DNA of 32,276 bases from Candidatus Fibrimonadales bacterium. Lineage in GTDB: Bacteria > Fibrobacterota > Fibrobacteria > Fibrobacterales > Fibrobacteraceae. The stretch's first letter is position 1. The number at the start of each line of letters is the position of its first letter. Location of the stretch: contig WQSZ01000005.1 in NCBI GenBank assembly GCA_009787645.1, positions 244-32,519 of the forward strand, given 5' to 3'. The translations under genes were made by a program, and so were the position numbers. The notes under the pieces were generated by a model. That model had not been told where the DNA came from. It searched no databases and was given only the letters and a program-made list of their open reading frames with translations. Of this stretch, positions 17,096 through 25,153 are shown piece after piece.

Positions 17096-18016
17096 CTAAA
17101 TTTTTTCATAAACCCTCAATGCTGCAGAACGCGAGCGGGAATTTTTTTTCAATTCCTCTGCGCTTGGGGTTAATGGTTTTTTATTTACTTTCTTAATCTT
17201 CCTGTTATTACCTCCGCAAAGGCAAACAGGAATATTGACATTGCACAAACAATTTTTTTCAAATAGCGCAAGAACATCTTTCACCGCTCTCGCCTCTTTT
17301 GAATGATAAGTTATTATGCACAAACGCCCGCCGGTTTTAAGGCAGTGCACAGCGGCTTCCACGCTTTTTTTAATCTCTTCAATCTCACAATTTACCTCCA
17401 TGCGAATCGCTTGATACACCCTGGCTTTTAAGCTGTTCAAATCTTTTTTTCTGTTGCGATAAACATCTTCAATTGCGCTGTTCAAATCTTCCGCCGTAGC
17501 CAACGCCTTCGATAGAATCCGCTTTGACAGGCGACCGGTCATTTCCAAATCCGAATTTTCCTTTAATGCTTTTGCCAGTTCTTTTTCAGAAATTCTTTTT
17601 AAATAATCCTGCGCATTTTCTCCGTTGCCTGCATCCATTCGCATATCAAGCGGTTCATTGCCGGCAAAGGAAAAACCTCTGTTAGCATCGAGTTGATGAG
17701 AGCTGACTCCCAAGTCGTAAAGTACGCCGCCAAGAGTCTCCGGTGCAAGCTCGGTTCCCAAATTTGAAAATGCTTTATGGTGGTATCTTATTTTGTCTCC
17801 AAACCTCTCAAGCCTTGATTTTGCCGCATTTATAGCCTCTATGTCTCTGTCAAAGCAATGCAGTTTCCGACCCTCACCCAGAAGCTCGGCAATTTTTTCA
17901 GAGTGCCCACCCCCACCCAAAGTGCAATCCGCATAATCAAAATCAAGCCTGATGCGCAAGCTCTCCACGCATTCATTTAAAAGCACCGGAATGTGATAGT
18001 TATTCATCATATTCAT
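17096..18016 (-). CDS. rsmH: 16S rRNA (cytosine-1402-N4)-methyltransferase
   Basis: RsmH (MraW) methylates C1402 in the ribosomal P site. NYHIPVLLNECVE opens the protein; the SAM loop DCTLGGGGHSEKI, then LYDLGVSSHQLD, RGFSF, PLDMRMD and ITYHSKEARAVK are all family signatures. The frame is open to an ATG at 18043, but GGGAAG in the mRNA favours the ATGs at 18016 or 18010; I use 18016, giving 306 residues. The gene overlaps the end of mraZ. Confidence 0.94.
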   Translation of the reverse strand: MNMMNNYHIPVLLNECVESLRIRLDFDYADCTLGGGGHSEKIAELLGEGRKLHCFDRDIEAINAAKSRLERFGDKIRYHHKAFSNLGTELAPETLGGVLYDLGVSSHQLDANRGFSFAGNEPLDMRMDAGNGENAQDYLKRISEKELAKALKENSDLEMTGRLSKRILSKALATAEDLNSAIEDVYRNRKKDLNSLKARVYQAIRMEVNCEIEEIKKSVEAAVHCLKTGGRLCIITYHSKEARAVKDVLALFEKNCLCNVNIPVCLCGGNNRKIKKVNKKPLTPSAEELKKNSRSRSAALRVYEKI

Positions 18017-18404
18017 ACTTCTTCCCAAAGCCACGCTTCTCATAATTTTCCAGACTGTAAATAAGAATCTTGTTTATTGAGCCTACAAACATCGCTGTTT
18101 TGCTAATACCTGCGTGTTCCCTGAATGATTTTGGCAACACAAACCTGTTTTGTTTTTCGTCCAAAACAATAAACTCGGTATCACCGGCAGCGCTTATGCG
18201 ATCTTCCACAGGCATTGCCAAAATTTTAGGTCTTTCGTTTTCGTTATAATCGCTTTCTCTGAACAGAATTAGAGAACTGTTTTTGCCAATTGTTAGATAA
18301 AATTTCTTTTCGTTTTCAGGCAGAACGCTGCGAAAGCGAACAGGCAGCGAAACCCTGTTATTCGCATCTACACTTACTTCTTCTTTACCTACAAAAGAAA
18401 CCAT
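18000..18404 (-). CDS. mraZ: Transcriptional regulator MraZ
   Basis: MraZ is a double-SpoVT/AbrB-fold DNA-binding protein that controls dcw operons. Both half-sites of the fold are visible: VDANNRVSLPVRFR (about residues 12-25) and LDEKQNRFVLPKSFREHAGI (about 81-100). Length (134) is slightly below the usual 140-150. It is the first gene of the operon. No Shine-Dalgarno sequence is visible before the ATG, and a TATATT box ends 7 nt upstream, so the mRNA may be leaderless. MraZ-type repeats lie 50-70 nt upstream, consistent with autoregulation. Confidence 0.95.
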   Translation of the reverse strand: MVSFVGKEEVSVDANNRVSLPVRFRSVLPENEKKFYLTIGKNSSLILFRESDYNENERPKILAMPVEDRISAAGDTEFIVLDEKQNRFVLPKSFREHAGISKTAMFVGSINKILIYSLENYEKRGFGKKYEYDE

Positions 18405-18411
18405 TCATCTA

Positions 18412-18417
18412 AATATA
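18412..18417 (-). promoter_or_regulatory. -10 box of the mraZ/dcw promoter
   Basis: On the minus strand this reads TATATT within ATCTATATTTAGAT. It lies 7 nt before the mraZ ATG, so the predicted transcription start is at or next to the start codon. A second candidate (TATTAT) lies about 85 nt before the ATG. The rest of the 200-nt spacer (18405-18604) is AT-rich and holds the repeats annotated separately; I see no gene and no clear terminator for the gene upstream. Confidence 0.5.
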
Positions 18418-18432
18418 GATTATTTTCCCACA

Positions 18433-18472
18433 AAGACACCCTTTTTTTAACATTTTCACCCATTTTCACCCA
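18433..18472 (-). promoter_or_regulatory. MraZ-box repeat array upstream of mraZ
   Basis: On the minus strand, TGGGTGAAAA occurs twice in perfect tandem (18463-18472 and 18453-18462). A degenerate unit (TGTTAAAAAA) and AGGGTGTCTT follow in the same 10-bp phase. Known MraZ operators are TGGG direct repeats with a 10-bp period, so this is the likely binding site. Here it lies upstream of the proposed -10 box rather than between it and the gene. Confidence 0.65.
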
Positions 18473-18604
18473 CAAACATGTTATTTTTCAAATAATACCA
18501 ACATCGAATTAACAAAATTCTCACAAACACTGCACAAACGTTCAGTTGATTTTATTAGGATTTACAGAATTTCACAGCAATTTATCCAGTAAGCTCAGCG
18601 TCAA

Positions 18605-19564
18605 CTAATTTTCAAGAAAACCAACAACATCTCTTAAGCTTTCTTCCAAACTGAACTTCGGCTCCCAACCAGTATACTCTTTTATTTTTTCAAAACTGCC
18701 AATTATAATTTTATTATCAAGCGGCCTAACCCTTTTCGGGTCTGTTTCCGTTATAATTTTAACATCAAAAATCTTTGCAAACATCTCAATAACTTCTTTC
18801 AGCGAATGCCCTTTGCCGCTGCACACATTGTAACACTCACCCGCCTTGCCGTTGCTGAACAATGCGAAATAAGCACTCACCACGTCACGAACATCTATAA
18901 AATCTCTGATAACGGAAATATTTCCCGTGAAGAGCTTAATCTCTTTTTGCCCCTGCCTAACACCATCTGATATTTGCTTCGCAAAACTCGGAATCACAAA
19001 ATCCAAACGTTGCCTTGAACCTATATGATTAAAAGAACGTGTTAAAATAATGTCCAGCTTATACGCCTGTACATAGCACTCGCTTAACATTTCCTGGCTA
19101 ACTCTGGCTATGGCATAAGGATTGCTCGGATGCAAACGCATATTCTCTTTCAGCGGAATATCCGCATCTTTTACGTTGCCGTACTCTTCACTGGAACCAA
19201 CGGATAAAATACGGCAGCTTATCTTATTGAGCCTTACAATTTCCGCAATATTCAAAAATATGCTTGTGTTGTTCAAAAAACATTCCGAAGGCATTTCCCA
19301 GCTTTTGCCAACACTTGAAAAACTTGCCAAATGCACAATATAATCCGGGCTAAAAGAAAGCAACACTTGCTCAAGTGCCTTATATTCCAAAAGATTGATC
19401 TCTGTAAAATTCAATTTTACATTTTCAAAAGAATAACCCTTAACTTCCTGCGGAATCTTCAAGTCCAAACCCAAAGCTTCCGCTTTTTCTCCAAGCGCAT
19501 TCAGATGCGCCAAAAAATGATAGCCAACAAAACCGCTTACTCCGGTTATCAAATATTTTTTCAT
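18605..19564 (-). CDS. NAD(P)-dependent sugar epimerase/reductase, GDP-6-deoxy-mannose reductase (RMD)-like
   Basis: This extended short-chain dehydrogenase probably acts on a nucleotide sugar for cell-surface glycans. The Rossmann loop is TGVSGFVGYHF near the N-terminus, VHLASFSSVGKSW follows, the catalytic region has SVGSSEEYG, and TRSFNHIGSRQR with FVIPSFAKQI resembles GDP-4-keto-6-deoxy-mannose reductases. The catalytic YxxxK reads YAIAR, with Arg in place of Lys. I start at the ATG at 19562-19564 because it overlaps the aguA stop (ATGA) and begins MKKYLITG; a longer frame opens only at a TTG. It is last in the operon with aguB and aguA, without obvious functional link. Substrate is inferred. 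Confidence 0.8.
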   Translation of the reverse strand: MKKYLITGVSGFVGYHFLAHLNALGEKAEALGLDLKIPQEVKGYSFENVKLNFTEINLLEYKALEQVLLSFSPDYIVHLASFSSVGKSWEMPSECFLNNTSIFLNIAEIVRLNKISCRILSVGSSEEYGNVKDADIPLKENMRLHPSNPYAIARVSQEMLSECYVQAYKLDIILTRSFNHIGSRQRLDFVIPSFAKQISDGVRQGQKEIKLFTGNISVIRDFIDVRDVVSAYFALFSNGKAGECYNVCSGKGHSLKEVIEMFAKIFDVKIITETDPKRVRPLDNKIIIGSFEKIKEYTGWEPKFSLEESLRDVVGFLEN

Positions 19565-20439
19565 AAAACAGCGGTCTCCTGCTTTGACAAACAATGCAAA
19601 CTTCCGCCCTCTTCAATAGGCGTAGTGCAGTCCACACCCACAATCTCTCTGTCCGGGAACACTCCCTTGAAATATTCCAACGCCGCAACATCCGCTTCGC
19701 AATTGTACACAGGCACAAGCAAACCGCCATTCACAAATATAAAATTCATATAAGATGCCGGCAAACAAGGCGGCAACACAAGCTCATCAACTTTTGCAGA
19801 CTCATAATGCTCGCAAAGCCAAGCTTCAATTTCGTGCTTCTCACGTTCAAAACCCGCAGCCATAACCACATGGTTCTTTGCAACAAAACGGGCGAGATTG
19901 TCTATATGGCCATCTGTGTGATCTCCATCTAAACCTTTCGGCAAAATTTTCAGAGATTTAAGGCCAAATGATTCTTTCATGGCATCAAGCAATTCCGGGC
20001 ACTCCCTGTTTCTATTTTTTCCAAAAAGACACGGAGCAGTTGTCATGCAAAGACCATCGCCGTTGAACTCCACTGCGCCACCTTCCAAAATCCAAGGATA
20101 TTTTTTGAGAGGAATTCCCATTAACTTCGCAACTTTTTCCGGAACCGAGTTGTCCAAATCCCAAGGCGGAAATTTTTCTCCCCAAGCATTGAACTCATAA
20201 TCAACTACGCAATTTCCCATAAAGAACGGGCCGTAATCCCGAATCCAAATATCGTTGTGCGGAATTTGCAAATTGTCCAAAGTTTTAACGGGCTGAAAGC
20301 GAGAAATAGTGCTTATAAGCTCCGAATAAAAAGCGTCAATCCGCTCCCTGCGAGAAGCCCAGTTCTGCTCATTTATCGGCAATGCGAGCCAGGTGGCTGC
20401 CTGAGTTTCCCATTCTGCCGGATAGCGAACTTCGCTCAT
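19561..20439 (-). CDS. aguA: Agmatine deiminase
   Basis: The enzyme hydrolyses agmatine to N-carbamoylputrescine and ammonia. It belongs to the peptidyl-arginine deiminase-like family: DIWIRDYGP (63-71), WILEGGAVEFNGDG (116-129), the catalytic DHTDGHIDNLARF (about 173-185) and GGSLHCLSKQ with the nucleophilic Cys283. At 292 residues it is shorter than most members (330-370). I use the ATG at 20437-20439, which overlaps the aguB stop as ATGA; a frame from a GTG at 20451 is less likely. The adjacent aguB encodes the next enzyme of the pathway, which favours agmatine over peptidyl-arginine as substrate. Confidence 0.9.
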   Translation of the reverse strand: MSEVRYPAEWETQAATWLALPINEQNWASRRERIDAFYSELISTISRFQPVKTLDNLQIPHNDIWIRDYGPFFMGNCVVDYEFNAWGEKFPPWDLDNSVPEKVAKLMGIPLKKYPWILEGGAVEFNGDGLCMTTAPCLFGKNRNRECPELLDAMKESFGLKSLKILPKGLDGDHTDGHIDNLARFVAKNHVVMAAGFEREKHEIEAWLCEHYESAKVDELVLPPCLPASYMNFIFVNGGLLVPVYNCEADVAALEYFKGVFPDREIVGVDCTTPIEEGGSLHCLSKQETAVL

Positions 20440-21296
20440 TGCCCGTTCCACATATTTAAAATGTCATAATACAAATCCACGCGACGATCTCTGAAATGCG
20501 GCCACACTCTGCGGTTCTGTTCTATTTCTTCAAAATTTATAGCCGCACTCATAGACTTAGCTTCCGTTGAAAGCTGTTTAAGCACAAAGCCATCGGGGGC
20601 GCAAATAAAGGAGTTTCCCCAAAAAGAGAGGTTGTTTTCTTTGCCAACTCTGTTTGCTGCCAAAACGAAAATCCTGTTGGCTATGGCATGGCCACGCATA
20701 ACCGTTTGCCACGAATCCAACTGACGGGCATAAAGTTTTTTCGGTTCTTTGGAATCCCAGCCTATAGCCGTGGGGTAAATCAGAATATCCGCTCCCTGCA
20801 ATGCCAAAACGCGAGCCGCTTCGGGGAACCACTGGTCCCAGCATATAAGAACTCCCAGATTTCCTGCGCTGGTCGGAATTATTTTAAAACCGGTATCTCC
20901 CGGCGTAAAGTAGTATTTCTCGTAAAAACCCGGATCATCGGGAATGTGGCTTTTGCGGTAGAAGCCTGCAATGGAGCCATCACGCTCAAAAACAAAAACG
21001 CTGTTGTGATAAATTCCCCTTGCTCTTTTTTCAAAAAAAGGAAAAACCAAAACGCATTTCAAAGATTTTGCCAAATTTTTCCATTCTTCAATGATCGCAG
21101 AGTCCTTAGCAACGGCATAATCAAAGTATTTTTCGTTTTCTTCAAAGGGAAAATAAGGCGTATGGCAAAGCTCCGGCAGCACCAGCAAGTCAAATTTGCC
21201 TTTTTTAGCCAAAGCCTGCGCTTTATACCATTCCAGGGTTTTAGCAGATGTCCCCAGCCACTTGCCCTGAAGGGATAAAATTTCTATTTTTTTCAT
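20436..21296 (-). CDS. aguB: N-carbamoylputrescine amidohydrolase
   Basis: This nitrilase-superfamily enzyme converts N-carbamoylputrescine to putrescine, CO2 and ammonia. The catalytic triad is readable: Glu42 in LPELCH, Lys115 in YRKSHIPDDPG, and Cys152 in LICWDQWFPEAAR. The PDDPGFYEKYYFTPGD and GHAIANRIFVLAANRVG stretches are typical of AguB. Length (286) is normal. Only 17 nt separate its ATG from the divergent lipoprotein gene, and there is no Shine-Dalgarno; TATTTT ends 7 nt before the ATG, suggesting a leaderless mRNA. First gene of aguB-aguA-SDR. Confidence 0.94.
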   Translation of the reverse strand: MKKIEILSLQGKWLGTSAKTLEWYKAQALAKKGKFDLLVLPELCHTPYFPFEENEKYFDYAVAKDSAIIEEWKNLAKSLKCVLVFPFFEKRARGIYHNSVFVFERDGSIAGFYRKSHIPDDPGFYEKYYFTPGDTGFKIIPTSAGNLGVLICWDQWFPEAARVLALQGADILIYPTAIGWDSKEPKKLYARQLDSWQTVMRGHAIANRIFVLAANRVGKENNLSFWGNSFICAPDGFVLKQLSTEAKSMSAAINFEEIEQNRRVWPHFRDRRVDLYYDILNMWNGQ

Positions 21297-21313
21297 CAGC
21301 AGGAAAATAGAAA

Positions 21314-23428
21314 ATGCGTTCCAAACTTCTCATAGCTTCTGCGCTCTTGATGTTGCTCGCTTGCTCGGATGACAGCAGCAATCCGACCTATCCTCTTGAA
21401 AGGACGGTTTTAGATGTGTCTATTACAAAAAAATGCAAAGATTGCTATCTCCTGCGATGGAACCATCCCATTGAGAAAAAAGATTTGCAGAACTATTATA
21501 TATGGCTGGACACAACTGTTGTAAGAGACTCCATTCAAAGAGTATCGGAAGCTCAAATGAACTTGGCAGATACGGTTATAGCTTATAAAATCAATAGCGA
21601 TGGAGATTCTTTGGATTTAACAAACTTGATTGAGGAATTTTCCGGCAGAGACAGTTTACACCTCGCTATTTGGGCTAAATATGCGGGTAGCAACCAAGGT
21701 GTAGTTCAGCACATGTATATTCACTTTGGCGATGATGTTCGTCCTTCGGCGGTGTCTTTCAGGGACAGTGCTTCTGCAAACTCAATATGGATAGACTGGA
21801 TTCGCCCAACAGACCAAAGCGATTTTTATGATCCCAATACCATAAATGGGATAATAGCGGGCTACAATGTGACCATAAGAGCAGAAACAGACCCTACGGA
21901 AGATATCAGAAAAGCTATGGTATATATAAAACTTGCCGGAACTCCTATAGATCACAATTTAAAACCTTTTGAACGCTTTGTTAAAGAAGGCCGGGGAGTA
22001 AGACTGGAAAGCATAAACAGCAATGATCCCAGATATTTAAGAGTAGCTATTATTGACGGAAAAGGTTTTATTGAAGACAATGCCGAGATAAACAACTGGA
22101 GAATGCAAATTTCGGGTTTAAAGCCGGAGCGTTCCTACAGAGTGATTATAACAGCCTACGACATCGCAGGAAATGCATCCAGCGAAGAGAGCAAAAACAT
22201 AAAGACAACCGACGACACACCTCCAACTATTGCGCCGGAATTCCACTATAATAAAGACTCCGATGGAAATGCCACCTTGGATTCAAACCGTTTGATTTTA
22301 TCATGGATTCCCAGCACAGACCGCTCCGGCATTGAAACTTATTCGCTTCAGATATTGAACGACAATGCATGGGAAGCAATCCCAAGAGTTTCTGCCATCA
22401 AAAGCGGGTACTATACTCCTAATCAAGGATACATCAACGATACTCTGCGTTGGGTTTTGCCGGGAGAAACTATCTATCTGCGCCTGAGAGCTATTGACAA
22501 GTCGGGGCATTATTCTGCCCCATTGGTAGAAACAATTACCATTTCAAAAGGCGAACTCGGACAATACAACTGTCCACCGAATTTTGCTCCCGTGAAAATG
22601 AGCGAAGAAAAAGTTTTTTGCATGGAAAAACTGCAATACAATTCCAACGGCAAATTTGAAAAAAATATTCTGTATATAGAAGCGGAAGAAAAATGCAAAA
22701 ATTCTGGCTACCGTTTATGCACGGAAAGTGAGTGGTATAGTGCTTGCAACAGCCGAAACTCCAGCTACGGGGTTATAGAAGAAAAAAACGAAAGCGGATT
22801 ATTTCCGGTGTCTGAATTTCTGTTTATGCACTGCGGAGTTGGTACAGGAGATTCTATTTCTGCGGTAAACGTCGGTAAAAGAAATAAAATTTGCGCAAGC
22901 CCGGATGGCATTAGAGATTTACCGGGGCAATTGCAGGAATGGGTTACAAGCAATGATGGCACTGGCACCCCTCTGTTAAAAGGGAGTAGCTATGCAATTT
23001 TTCAAGGTGCTTCCAGGGCAGACCTCGCATTGTGCAAAAATATAGCTACGCCAACACGCATAAGGCCAAGATATACCACAGACGATGTTTATCTTTACAG
23101 GACAGGTTCTCGCATAGACACCCTGAGGGCAATAGATACGCTCCGAACTCTTTACGCAGTTCTAAAGTCGGATTCCCTTCCGGACACTCTTTTATTTTAC
23201 ACTTTGAAGAGCAAAAGCGGCACTCCGCTCGGAGAGGATTATGTAAATCAAGCTGAGTATCGCAGGCGAGGCGGTGATAAATGGCTTGAAGTGCTTTGGC
23301 AAGGATTGAATTACGAGTTCAAAAAACCGCCGAAACGAGCTCTGATTATGGGAGATACAGCCATAAATGCCTCCAACTTCTTTCTGGACCCAACCGTTGG
23401 GTTCAGGTGCTGCAAAGATTCCAACTGA
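21314..23428 (+). CDS. Lipoprotein with fibronectin-type III-like repeats and a C-terminal SUMF1/FGE-like domain
   Basis: The 704-residue protein has a lipoprotein signal (lipobox LLAC, Cys17) followed by a Ser-rich tether. Three stretches look like Fn3-type beta sandwiches: about 30-140, 145-300 (ending YRVIITAYDIAGNASSEESK) and 303-412 (ending RLRAIDKSGHYSAP). From about 418 to the end there is a formylglycine-generating-enzyme-like fold: CPPNFAPVKM, YRLCTESEWYSACN, LPGQLQEWV, and PTVGFRCCKD at the C-terminus. These domains on bacterial surfaces usually bind rather than catalyse. I infer a surface-exposed adhesion or glycan-contact protein. AGGAAAA lies 8 nt before the ATG. Confidence 0.85.
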   Translation: MRSKLLIASALLMLLACSDDSSNPTYPLERTVLDVSITKKCKDCYLLRWNHPIEKKDLQNYYIWLDTTVVRDSIQRVSEAQMNLADTVIAYKINSDGDSLDLTNLIEEFSGRDSLHLAIWAKYAGSNQGVVQHMYIHFGDDVRPSAVSFRDSASANSIWIDWIRPTDQSDFYDPNTINGIIAGYNVTIRAETDPTEDIRKAMVYIKLAGTPIDHNLKPFERFVKEGRGVRLESINSNDPRYLRVAIIDGKGFIEDNAEINNWRMQISGLKPERSYRVIITAYDIAGNASSEESKNIKTTDDTPPTIAPEFHYNKDSDGNATLDSNRLILSWIPSTDRSGIETYSLQILNDNAWEAIPRVSAIKSGYYTPNQGYINDTLRWVLPGETIYLRLRAIDKSGHYSAPLVETITISKGELGQYNCPPNFAPVKMSEEKVFCMEKLQYNSNGKFEKNILYIEAEEKCKNSGYRLCTESEWYSACNSRNSSYGVIEEKNESGLFPVSEFLFMHCGVGTGDSISAVNVGKRNKICASPDGIRDLPGQLQEWVTSNDGTGTPLLKGSSYAIFQGASRADLALCKNIATPTRIRPRYTTDDVYLYRTGSRIDTLRAIDTLRTLYAVLKSDSLPDTLLFYTLKSKSGTPLGEDYVNQAEYRRRGGDKWLEVLWQGLNYEFKKPPKRALIMGDTAINASNFFLDPTVGFRCCKDSN

Positions 23429-23446
23429 TTTTTCTATTTTACCGTT

Positions 23447-24217
23447 ATGAAATTATTATTGGTGCTTCTCTCTCTATGCTTTTTGTCATGCATAGATGAA
23501 TACTCGGATTCCATTATTTTGCATGATAATGGTGGAGCAACATTCTTTGCCAGTATTTATCCATGGGTACCCGATACCGCCACCATCGGGCTTATAAAGA
23601 ACAACTATGATTCTGCGGATGGATTGAACTTTGATTCCGCATGGTTTTCGCAAAAGGACTCCTTGTTCGCATTGAATTTCAAGCTGTCTTTTGAAAATCT
23701 GCTCACATGGAAAGATGGCAAAAAATTTGAAAAAGACTTTTTAGGCAACATCTCTCTTAAAAAAATAGATACCTTGAAAAACGGATATTCTTTTGAACGT
23801 GTGATCAATTCCAATACGGAAAACGAAGACGGCGACATTATGCCGGAAGAGAGCATTTCTCCTTTTGCGCTGGAGCAAATGTACGGAAACGATTCTACTT
23901 ATTGGGAATATACCCTCGCTCTGCCGCAAGGAGCAGTGCTTATCAGCAGCGACCCTATAGATCCGGATTACATAAATTCCGGCATTCTTCGCTGGAAACT
24001 CCCTTCAAGCGAAGCTTTTTCAAAACGCATATCTTTCAAAGCTGATTTTACTTTGCCGGAAGCATCGCACAAATCCGATAAAATATCGCTTATAGGCGCA
24101 ATTCTGGGATGTATAGTTATGTTGCTGGCAATAGGCTTGCTTATACGCAAGCTGGTGAGAGTGTCTGTAGCTCTTAAAAAACTGAAAGATGCGGAAAGAA
24201 ATTTAAAGGGAGAATAA
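23447..24217 (+). CDS. Lipoprotein with a C-terminal membrane span, LppM-like
   Basis: The 256-residue protein has a lipoprotein signal (FLSC, Cys15), an extracytoplasmic domain (about 16-212) rich in beta strands and acidic residues, one membrane span (about 218-237) and a basic cytoplasmic tail ending in a short helix. Dual anchoring, a SIILHDNGGATFFASIY opening strand and overall size recall LppM/DUF3153 proteins, but the likeness is weak and I cannot assign a function. No Shine-Dalgarno is visible; TATTTT (23435-23440) lies 6 nt before the ATG, so it may have its own leaderless transcript. It is one base upstream of the small gene at 24219. Confidence 0.75.
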   Translation: MKLLLVLLSLCFLSCIDEYSDSIILHDNGGATFFASIYPWVPDTATIGLIKNNYDSADGLNFDSAWFSQKDSLFALNFKLSFENLLTWKDGKKFEKDFLGNISLKKIDTLKNGYSFERVINSNTENEDGDIMPEESISPFALEQMYGNDSTYWEYTLALPQGAVLISSDPIDPDYINSGILRWKLPSSEAFSKRISFKADFTLPEASHKSDKISLIGAILGCIVMLLAIGLLIRKLVRVSVALKKLKDAERNLKGE

Positions 24218-24218
24218 A

Positions 24219-24407
24219 ATGCGCGAGATTTTGGAAAAACTTTTAGAAAAAGGTTTTAAAATTACTTTTAGCGAAGAAGCCGGAGTTCCCATTCTTTGCA
24301 TTCACAAAGGCGAAGAACTGGCTTACACCTGCAAGCTCGGCATAGGTCGCTTCAAAGAAGACGTTGAGGAAACTCTCAATTCCGCTTTTATGGAATTAAG
24401 TAAATAA
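24219..24407 (+). CDS. Small conserved-looking protein of unknown function
   Basis: The 62-residue protein starts one base after the preceding stop and has a good GGGAG ribosome binding site 6 nt before the ATG, which argues for a real gene. It is soluble and mixed alpha/beta: a helix (MREILEKLLEKGF), strands KITFSEEAG and PILCIHKGEELAYTC, and a C-terminal acidic helix. No signal peptide. I do not recognise the family. Its last 12 bp overlap the end of the thioesterase gene on the other strand. Confidence 0.7.
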   Translation: MREILEKLLEKGFKITFSEEAGVPILCIHKGEELAYTCKLGIGRFKEDVEETLNSAFMELSK

Positions 24408-25145
24408 CGGTTTATCAAATCCGAGCCTGGCTTGGAAATGCACCAGTTCCGGGTGTTCTTCGTTAACGCCGAAAATCACTATGTGATGACGACTTTCGGG
24501 AAAACGCACTAGAGCCACCTTTGTGTTATACTCAACCTGCTGCATGTAATTCAATTGAATGGAGCGTATTCGCTTTATCTCTTCCATGCTTATGGCATCT
24601 AAAACCCAATCTGAATATCTGCAATTGTTAACGTGATTGTTCAAATCGAGATCGCTGTACTTAACATCCTTCACCAGAACGGTTCTTGGCATTCCGGGTG
24701 GTTCCAAAAGGTCTATGGTTTCCGGGAGAGCGCTCAGTTCAGGCGTAAGATCAAAACGATAAGGGCCCTTGGCAAAAGGTATGGCTTTGCCGTCTTCCAA
24801 ATTTACCAAAAGCCAGGACGAAGTTGCCTGCACAACGGAATTTCCCTGCGAATCACGAACATCAAAATCGCACCAGGCAACCTTTTCCGGGTTATAGCTC
24901 TTTAGCCAAGTACTGATGGTGATATCTTCGCCCCAAAACGGAAGCTTGGAAATTCTCAGCTTAATCCTTGAAAGCACCAGTGTAAACTTGTCTTTGTCTA
25001 TCATCGCAAAATAATCAAAGCCCTGGTCTCTCAAATGAGCGAGTGATGTCTCTTGAAAGAATTCGCAAAGCCTGGAAACTCGCAGGCGTTTATACAAATC
25101 GCAGTCAAAAAGGCCTATTGTAAATTTCTTTGATTCCGTTATCAT
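24396..25145 (-). CDS. Acyl-ACP thioesterase
   Basis: The protein (249 residues) belongs to the bacterial FatA/FatB-like thioesterases, which release fatty acids from acyl carrier protein. Two hotdog folds are visible: the N-terminal one with FQETSLAHLRDQGFDY and the substrate strand WGEDITISTWLKSY, and the C-terminal one starting at LDLNNHVNNCRYSDWVLD, whose Asn/His motif is catalytic in plant and bacterial enzymes. It lies 8 nt after htpG on the same strand, with AAGGA before its ATG, so it is probably co-transcribed with htpG. The physiological product is unknown. Confidence 0.9.
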   Translation of the reverse strand: MITESKKFTIGLFDCDLYKRLRVSRLCEFFQETSLAHLRDQGFDYFAMIDKDKFTLVLSRIKLRISKLPFWGEDITISTWLKSYNPEKVAWCDFDVRDSQGNSVVQATSSWLLVNLEDGKAIPFAKGPYRFDLTPELSALPETIDLLEPPGMPRTVLVKDVKYSDLDLNNHVNNCRYSDWVLDAISMEEIKRIRSIQLNYMQQVEYNTKVALVRFPESRHHIVIFGVNEEHPELVHFQARLGFDKPLFT

Positions 25146-25153
25146 AAAAATCC

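Noticed and set aside
18481-18495. TTATTTTTCAAATAA as a terminator for the gene upstream of mraZ
   Set aside because: The stem is only A-T pairs with no following U-run; it is probably chance in an AT-rich spacer.
20688-21278. Plus-strand open frame of 196 codons opposite aguB
   Set aside because: It lies wholly within aguB, whose catalytic triad is intact; the product resembles no family and has no start signals.
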